Below are positions 59,540-64,000 of a stretch of 64,000 nucleotides of DNA, piece after piece (the first letter of the stretch is position 1; every line of letters begins with the position of its first letter). Under the pieces are notes generated by a model. The model ran no database searches. It worked only from the letters and a program-made list of their open reading frames with translations, and was not told the DNA's origin. Origin of the DNA: Bacteroidales bacterium (GTDB taxonomy: Bacteria > Bacteroidota > Bacteroidia > Bacteroidales > ML635J-15). The DNA lies in NCBI GenBank assembly GCA_017620015.1, contig JAFZRE010000006.1:1-64000 (forward strand), in the 5' to 3' direction. The translations under genes and the position numbers were made by a program.

Positions 59540-60027
59540 AACTTACTGAATTTATAGGTTTTACCATCAATTTTTACGATATACAGACCTTCGCTTAGAT
59601 CGCTTACATCAACAGCACCGTCAAACGAAAGATTTTCTTCCTTTACAAGCTGACCAGTTGCCGAGAAAATCTGCATAGTAAGCTCCGAACCAACATTGAA
59701 GTTGAAATACAGCATATCGGAAACCGGATTCGGATAAAGTCCATCCTCGCCCGCAAACTCTTCAACCTCGGTAAGGTCAGGTTCATTGTAGTTCAAAGTC
59801 ATCTTCTTGACATCGGTCATAGCAAACGAAGTAGTTGTGCCATCGCCAAGCTTGAAAACGACATTCTCGCCTTCGAAATAAAATTTCTTCACATCCAGCA
59901 ACTCTTCGGGTGCTGAATTTACATTCACCCTGAAATGGACTGTAATGTCCGTCGTCTGCGCAAAGGTTTTTATACTCGCCAGCATAGCAAGCATAAAGAC
60001 CATTGCAATTAAAACTTTTCTATTCAT
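59536..60027 (-). CDS. Small exported protein consisting mainly of a T9SS type-A sorting domain
   Basis: 163 residues. Signal peptide MNRKVLIAMVFMLAMLASIKTFA and a compact N-terminal domain (FYFEGENVVFKLGDGTTT) are followed by a complete type-A tail: LYPNPVSDMLYFNF, MQIFSATGQLVKEENL, LSEGLYIVKIDGKTYKFSKL. Its stop overlaps the beta-helix start by 4 bp, and it is the first gene of the operon. Either it is a cargo in its own right, or its domain acts as a carrier or anchor for the tail-less beta-helix protein; the latter is inference. Confidence 0.82.
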   Translation of the reverse strand: MNRKVLIAMVFMLAMLASIKTFAQTTDITVHFRVNVNSAPEELLDVKKFYFEGENVVFKLGDGTTTSFAMTDVKKMTLNYNEPDLTEVEEFAGEDGLYPNPVSDMLYFNFNVGSELTMQIFSATGQLVKEENLSFDGAVDVSDLSEGLYIVKIDGKTYKFSKL

Positions 60028-60102
60028 AACATTAAATTTAATTACAAATTTACATATTTTTCTAAAAACATCATTCGAAAATTGACATTTATTTTAACGT
60101 AG

Positions 60103-60110
60103 CAAAAGTA
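60103..60110 (-). promoter_or_regulatory. -7 promoter element of the T9SS/beta-helix/VTC operon
   Basis: TACTTTTG on the minus strand, with a leader of about 70 bases before the ATG at 60027. Confidence 0.55.
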
Positions 60111-60171
60111 TGTGTCATTCCGAAACGATTATCGTCAATAAGGTTTTTAAATTTGGCAAAAACTCTTTTTT

Positions 60172-60199
60172 TTGCAAAACCACATTTTTGTTATATTTG
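60172..60199 (+). promoter_or_regulatory. Promoter of the second AraC gene
   Basis: TTG at 60172-60174 and TATATTTG at 60192-60199, 17 bases apart; the ATG is at 60227. It shows that the upstream in-frame reading from 60110 is not part of the protein. Confidence 0.65.
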
Positions 60200-60226
60200 T
60201 CGCCGAAATACAAAAACAAAACTGAG

Positions 60227-61075
60227 ATGAAAGGCAACGACAACTTTATAACGGAAATGACCGATGAAATCAACCGCAAGGGTGTGGTTGTAATCGACAA
60301 TGTAAGGAGAATGCCTGTTTACGGGAAACCATACGCATCTCCGCACTACACCATAGGAATCAATCATCAGGGAAGCGTAAGTACCGAATATGAAGGTCAA
60401 ATAGAAAATTTTGGCGCCCACAACCTCGCCATAGTTTATCCGCGCCACGCATTGCTTACGCACAGTTCGTCCGACGACTACCTCGCCACGCTTGTTGTCG
60501 TTTCCGAACGCCTTTTTGAAAAACTAGCCATCCTAAACATCAACAACAGCCGATTCCATTACGAGCAGCATCCGCATTTCACGCTCACGCCAAGTCAGTA
60601 CACCGATGTGATGACTCTTGTCGATTCGCTACGCATTGTCTCCCGCCTAAGTTCATCATTGCCAGAAGATTGTATTTTGCCGCAATTGCACATATTGTTA
60701 CTTGTAATCGACTCTTTCCGTATAGAAAACGACGGCATAAACGCTTCTACAAGCGGACACATAAGTTCCAAACTCTACAATGCCATCATCAAGCACTATA
60801 AGGAACACCGCGATGTGGAATTTTATGCCGACCTGTTCTGCCTGTCCCCCAAATATTTTAGCACATCCATAAAACGCGAAACAGGACATAGCGCAAACTA
60901 CTGGATACAGCAGCATGTTATACATATATCGAAAACTTTGCTCCGTACCGAACACAAAATGTCGTTGCAGGAAATATCAGAGAACATAGGTTTCCCCGAC
61001 CTTGCAACCTTCAGCCGCTATTTCAAACGTGCAACAGGAATTTCGCCAAGCGAATACAGAAAAGGGAATATGTAA
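60227..61075 (+). CDS. AraC-family transcriptional regulator
   Basis: 282 residues, soluble. The N-terminal cupin-like sensor domain (about 1-150; YTIGINHQGSVSTEYEGQ, HNLAIVYPRHALLTHS) is followed by a C-terminal double helix-turn-helix (about 185-280): VEFYADLFCLSPKYFSTSIKRETGHSANYWI and MSLQEISENIGFPDLATFSRYFKRATGISPSEY. Divergent from the beta-helix/VTC operon with about 200 bp between starts, so it is the obvious candidate regulator of that operon. Confidence 0.87.
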   Translation: MKGNDNFITEMTDEINRKGVVVIDNVRRMPVYGKPYASPHYTIGINHQGSVSTEYEGQIENFGAHNLAIVYPRHALLTHSSSDDYLATLVVVSERLFEKLAILNINNSRFHYEQHPHFTLTPSQYTDVMTLVDSLRIVSRLSSSLPEDCILPQLHILLLVIDSFRIENDGINASTSGHISSKLYNAIIKHYKEHRDVEFYADLFCLSPKYFSTSIKRETGHSANYWIQQHVIHISKTLLRTEHKMSLQEISENIGFPDLATFSRYFKRATGISPSEYRKGNM

Positions 61076-61090
61076 AATCAGTTGAAAGTC

Positions 61091-61116
61091 GTAGAGTCGT
61101 TGCGAGCAACGACTAC
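61091..61116. repeat. REP-like palindrome, second copy of the 32332 element
   Basis: The first 23 bases from GTAGAGTCG are identical to 32332-32354. Here the palindrome is extended by GTAG/CTAC ends. It lies 16 bases after the AraC stop. Confidence 0.9.
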
Positions 61117-61143
61117 TATTTTTAGTGGACATCAATATATAAA

Positions 61144-61674
61144 TCACAGGTAAAGCTTTTTGCTCATTTCCCAGATAGCAATTCCGCCACTTACAGAAAC
61201 GTTCAGCGAATGCTTTGTGCCAAACTGTGGAATTTCAAGGCAAATGTCGGTCTGTTCCATAACCGCATCATCAACACCTTCGACCTCGTTGCCTAACACA
61301 AGAGCATATTTTTCGCCTTCGACCGCCGAAAACGAATCAACGGGAATGCTACCTTCGGCAATTTCAAGGGCAACAATCTTATATCCATCAGATTTCAATT
61401 CAGAAATTGCATCAATGGTATTCTCATAATACGTCCATTCTACCGATTCGGTAGCACCAAGCGCAGTCTTCTGTATGTCGCGATGTGGCGGAGTGCCGGT
61501 AATTCCGCACAAAAGCAGTCGCTCACAGGCAAAGGCATCGCAGGTACGGAAAACCGCGCCAACATTATGGTGACTGCGGACATTATCGAGCACAACAACC
61601 AGCGGATTCTTTTTTACCGCCTTGAATTGTTCCACCGACAGACGTCCCATTTCCGAAGTCAAAAGTTTTTTCAT
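61144..61674 (-). CDS. SpoU/TrmH-family RNA 2'-O-methyltransferase
   Basis: 176 residues of the SPOUT class, which transfers a methyl group from SAM to a ribose 2'-OH of tRNA or rRNA. Motif 1 is DNVRSHHNVGAVFRTCDAF (Asn-Arg region), motif 2 is LVLGNEVEGVDD, and motif 3 is LEIPQFGTKHSLNVSVSGGIAIW, which forms the trefoil knot. The Arg in motif 1 and Asn/Ser in motif 3 are intact. The short N-terminus resembles single-domain TrmH-like enzymes; the RNA target is not evident. Confidence 0.88.
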   Translation of the reverse strand: MKKLLTSEMGRLSVEQFKAVKKNPLVVVLDNVRSHHNVGAVFRTCDAFACERLLLCGITGTPPHRDIQKTALGATESVEWTYYENTIDAISELKSDGYKIVALEIAEGSIPVDSFSAVEGEKYALVLGNEVEGVDDAVMEQTDICLEIPQFGTKHSLNVSVSGGIAIWEMSKKLYL

Positions 61675-61923
61675 AAATAATGTTTTGAGGATTATATGGC
61701 TTGCGCCGTTTATAATTGTTTCTATGTTTGAGGTTGTTTTGAAATAGTTTGAGGTTGTTTGAGGTTGTTTGAAAATTGTTTTGTTAGAGACGTTGCGCGC
61801 AACGTCTGTACTTTGATATTGTTTGAGGTTGTTTGAAAAAAAACAATCTAACAGACTTGCAGGCTTTTAGCCGATTATCCATTATTCATTGTCAATTATC
61901 CATTGTCCATTATTCATTGTCAA
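61675..61923. repeat. GTTTGAGGTTGTTT words, a REP-like palindrome and CCATTATTCATT words
   Basis: GTTTGAGGTTGTTT repeats several times at about 61725-61775 and 61820-61840. A 20-nt palindrome AGACGTTGC-GC-GCAACGTCT lies at 61788-61807. From 61875 the minisatellite vocabulary runs into the 3' end of the M20 gene, whose final codons (NNG-stop) are themselves AACAATGGATAA. No gene is visible. Confidence 0.9.
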
Positions 61924-63105
61924 TTATCCATTGTTCATCATCAACGCAATATAGGCCATAAGTCCTGCCGACTCACGGAAAACCTCTTCGTCCATGTCGA
62001 ACTTGGGATTGTGCTGGGTCACTTCGCCCCTGCCATTTCCCATTATGCCGGCACGGAAAAACGTTGCTGGAATCTTCTCCGAGTAAAACGCAAAGTCCTC
62101 GGCAGTCATTTTCAACGGCATTTCATCAATATTTGCCTCCGATACATAGTCAACAGCCAGACCTCTGACCTTTGCTGTAACTTCAGGATTGTTATACACA
62201 GCCGGATAACCCTTGCGGATTTCAAGTTCGGCAGTACATTTGTACTTTGCCGCCGACTCATTGGCTATTCGCTTGAGATTTTCCTCGATAGTCCTATGCA
62301 AGACAGGATTGAATGTGCGCATGGTTCCCTCGGCAGAAGTTTCGGGCGGAACGACGTTTAGCGCACCGTCACCCACAATTTTCCCGAACGCCACAACAAA
62401 CGGCATGTCGTCGGTCAACGATTCCTGCATTTTGCGAACCTCTACAAGAAAATCGGCGAGAGCCAGCACGGTATCGCTACGTTTCTGCGGCATGGCAGCA
62501 TGTCCGCCAACGCCATGAAACTTAATATACAGTTCGTTGGTCGCAGCCATCAGATAGCCACTGCCAAAAAGGAACTTTCCCGTTGGCAGTTCGGCAGAAA
62601 CATGCATACCAACAATACGCTTTATGTCGTATTTTTCAAGCAAGCCTTTCTGTACCAATATGTTTGCTCCACCGGGACACAATTCTTCCCCAGGCTGGAA
62701 AATCAGCACAATGCGATTGTTGATGTATTTTTGTAATTTCTTCAATATCAATGCAGTACCAAGCAGAGAAGCTGCATGTGCATCGTGTCCACAAGCATGC
62801 ATAACGCCATTGTTCCGTGAACGGAAAGGCAAATCGACATCCTCGCAAATCGGCAGGGCATCAATGTCGGCACGCAAAGCAACGGTTTCGCCACCTTCAC
62901 CTATGACGGCAACCACAGCATTGTCGCCAAAACTATCATCCGTCGCTATGCCATTTTCATGAAGAATGCCACGTATATACTTTGCTGTTTCAAATTCCTG
63001 AAACGACAGCTCCGGATTCTGATGTATATGGCGACGATATTCTACTATCTTCCCGAACAAATCTCGGTTAGCCGCCTTTATCTCGGACAACAAATTATCC
63101 ATCAT
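61924..63105 (-). CDS. M20-family amidohydrolase/peptidase
   Basis: 393 residues. A dinuclear-metal amidohydrolase of the M20D group (hippurate, N-acyl amino acid or indole-acetyl-amino acid hydrolases). RRHIHQNPELSFQE is at the start, metal ligands lie in MHACGHDAHAA and PGEE, a His is in GMHVSAELPTG, and the dimerisation-domain motif is FHGVGGHAAMPQ. The C-terminal ligand region is MTAEDFAFYSEKIPATFFRAG. No signal peptide, so cytoplasmic. It follows the EEP gene by 16 bp. The last three codons and stop derive from the adjoining minisatellite words. Confidence 0.9.
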   Translation of the reverse strand: MMDNLLSEIKAANRDLFGKIVEYRRHIHQNPELSFQEFETAKYIRGILHENGIATDDSFGDNAVVAVIGEGGETVALRADIDALPICEDVDLPFRSRNNGVMHACGHDAHAASLLGTALILKKLQKYINNRIVLIFQPGEELCPGGANILVQKGLLEKYDIKRIVGMHVSAELPTGKFLFGSGYLMAATNELYIKFHGVGGHAAMPQKRSDTVLALADFLVEVRKMQESLTDDMPFVVAFGKIVGDGALNVVPPETSAEGTMRTFNPVLHRTIEENLKRIANESAAKYKCTAELEIRKGYPAVYNNPEVTAKVRGLAVDYVSEANIDEMPLKMTAEDFAFYSEKIPATFFRAGIMGNGRGEVTQHNPKFDMDEEVFRESAGLMAYIALMMNNG

Positions 63106-63121
63106 ATAAACAATAAGTTCT

Positions 63122-63961
63122 TTACATTTTAAACGTTGCCATCACTGGATAATGGTCGGAAATGTACGGCTTTCCGTAATCTCCATTCAAAGTCTTGAAA
63201 TCCAAAACTTCGGCATTCTTGTAAAAAATATAATCTATCATAGCGTCGTTTCCGTTGCCATAATTATTGTAAGTGGAAACCCATTCCGATTCTGGCAATA
63301 TTGCGCGACTGTCCTTCATAATGTTTTTCAATGGGTCGAAAATCGGAGAACTTACATTCGAATTGAAGTCGCCCGACAGAAAAACAGGAGCCTTATCCTT
63401 CTTAACTATTTCATCTATCTTCTTAACAATCAACAAAATTGATTGCTCACGTGCAACTTCGCCGACATGGTCGAGATGCGTATTGAATGCATAAAACACC
63501 TTGCCAGTCTCCTTGTCTTTCAGCTTTGCCCAGGTGACAATGCGTCTGCATGCAGCATCCCAGCCCATGGAACATTCATCGGGAGTCTCCGACAACCAGA
63601 AATTGCCATTATCAAGCAACTTGAACTTGTCGTTGCGGTAATAAACTGCCATAAACTCGCCATCTTCCTTGCCATCGTCACGACCGACACCAACACGACT
63701 GTACTGCGAAAAATTCGAATCAATGTATTCCAATTGCCCGACGAGAGCCTCCTGCAAACCGAACACATCTGGCTGTTCACGCTCAATCATTTCCTTGGTT
63801 GCGGGCTTACGTATATCCCATGCATTGTCACCATCGTTGGCAGTACCATATCGGATATTGTAGGATATGTACTTTATTTCAACATCCTTTTGACTGTTAT
63901 CACATCCGCCACAAAGCAACAGAAAAGCTAGCGACAATAAAAATACGATTCTTAGTTTCAT
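63122..63961 (-). CDS. Endonuclease/exonuclease/phosphatase-family lipoprotein
   Basis: 279 residues. Lipobox LLCGGC (Cys20) is followed by an EEP (DNase I-like) domain with all catalytic motifs: YNIRYG, GLQEA, FNTHLDHVG, LSGDFNS, DYIFY and SDHYPVMATF. Exported EEP proteins hydrolyse phosphodiesters or phosphomonoesters, including sphingomyelin-like lipids, nucleic acids and inositol phosphates; the substrate is not evident. A TATCTTTG element at 63988-63995 precedes it. Confidence 0.87.
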   Translation of the reverse strand: MKLRIVFLLSLAFLLLCGGCDNSQKDVEIKYISYNIRYGTANDGDNAWDIRKPATKEMIEREQPDVFGLQEALVGQLEYIDSNFSQYSRVGVGRDDGKEDGEFMAVYYRNDKFKLLDNGNFWLSETPDECSMGWDAACRRIVTWAKLKDKETGKVFYAFNTHLDHVGEVAREQSILLIVKKIDEIVKKDKAPVFLSGDFNSNVSSPIFDPLKNIMKDSRAILPESEWVSTYNNYGNGNDAMIDYIFYKNAEVLDFKTLNGDYGKPYISDHYPVMATFKM

Positions 63962-63987
63962 AGTATTACATTACGCATTAATGATGG

Positions 63988-63995
63988 CAAAGATA
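63988..63995 (-). promoter_or_regulatory. -7 promoter element of the EEP/M20 operon
   Basis: TATCTTTG on the minus strand, with a leader of about 23 bases. Confidence 0.6.
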
Positions 63996-64000
63996 ATCTT

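Overview
This window looks like a chromosomal segment of a gut- or rumen-type Bacteroidales (Bacteroidota) organism. The evidence is as follows. At least twenty starts are preceded by the Bacteroidota -7 element TAnnTTTG. Secreted proteins carry type IX secretion (T9SS) C-terminal tails. BspA-like leucine-rich proteins, FISUMP/InlB-repeat lipoproteins, an OmpA-PD40 protein and Bacteroidota-typical families (DUF4293, DUF5683, DUF2490) are all present. No phage, plasmid, CRISPR array or rRNA operon is visible. Species cannot be named from the sequence alone.

Layout. Bases 1-10,000 hold housekeeping genes: an FtsB/DivIC-like division protein, holA with a GmhB-like phosphatase and a degenerate class-IV aminotransferase, tRNA-Pro, lspA with a DegT aminotransferase, and a TMTC-type membrane TPR protein paired with a GT2 glycosyltransferase. 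Bases 9,455-14,000 hold two small outer-membrane proteins followed by waaA and lnt (lipid A core and lipoprotein maturation). Bases 14,171-15,628 encode a T9SS cargo. Bases 15,642-21,739 are a compact seven-gene minus-strand operon, parA-parB-DUF5683-lytic transglycosylase-ddl-nitroreductase-outer-membrane protein. Next come a DUF486 transporter, a small exported Cys-rich protein, two tandem FISUMP lipoproteins, a REP-associated tyrosine transposase (RAYT) and valS. Bases 29,280-44,663 are a minus-strand accessory block of surface proteins: OmpA-PD40, a secreted TPR-CHAT peptidase-like protein, duplicated small lipoproteins, DUF805, a WG-repeat protein and three BspA-like LRR paralogs. A membrane AraC-type regulator lies divergent to the LRR genes. 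Then come a C10 peptidase with a T9SS tail, nadB, tRNA-Gly and an AAA ATPase. Bases 53,093-60,027 hold a cluster joining a VTC polyphosphate-polymerase-like protein, DUF4956, a Cthe_2159-type beta-helix protein, a lipoprotein and a small T9SS-tailed protein, with a second AraC regulator divergent to it. The window closes with a SpoU methyltransferase, an M20 amidohydrolase and an exported endonuclease/exonuclease/phosphatase-family lipoprotein.

Intergenic DNA is unusually rich in structured repeats. There are several families of 17-52 nt REP-like palindromes, and one palindrome lies inside the RAYT gene. A three-module repeat occurs twice with its modules shuffled and inverted. Several minisatellite vocabularies begin at or just after stop codons. 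A 104-bp fragment matching the 3' end of valS lies 17 kb from the intact gene.

Best candidates for undescribed biology are: (i) the VTC/DUF4956/beta-helix/T9SS cluster at 53.9-60.0 kb; (ii) the RAYT and its many candidate REP targets, including the one in its own coding sequence; (iii) repeat arrays that grow out of gene 3' ends; and (iv) the valS tail fragment, whose substitutions look like coding-sequence divergence rather than decay.
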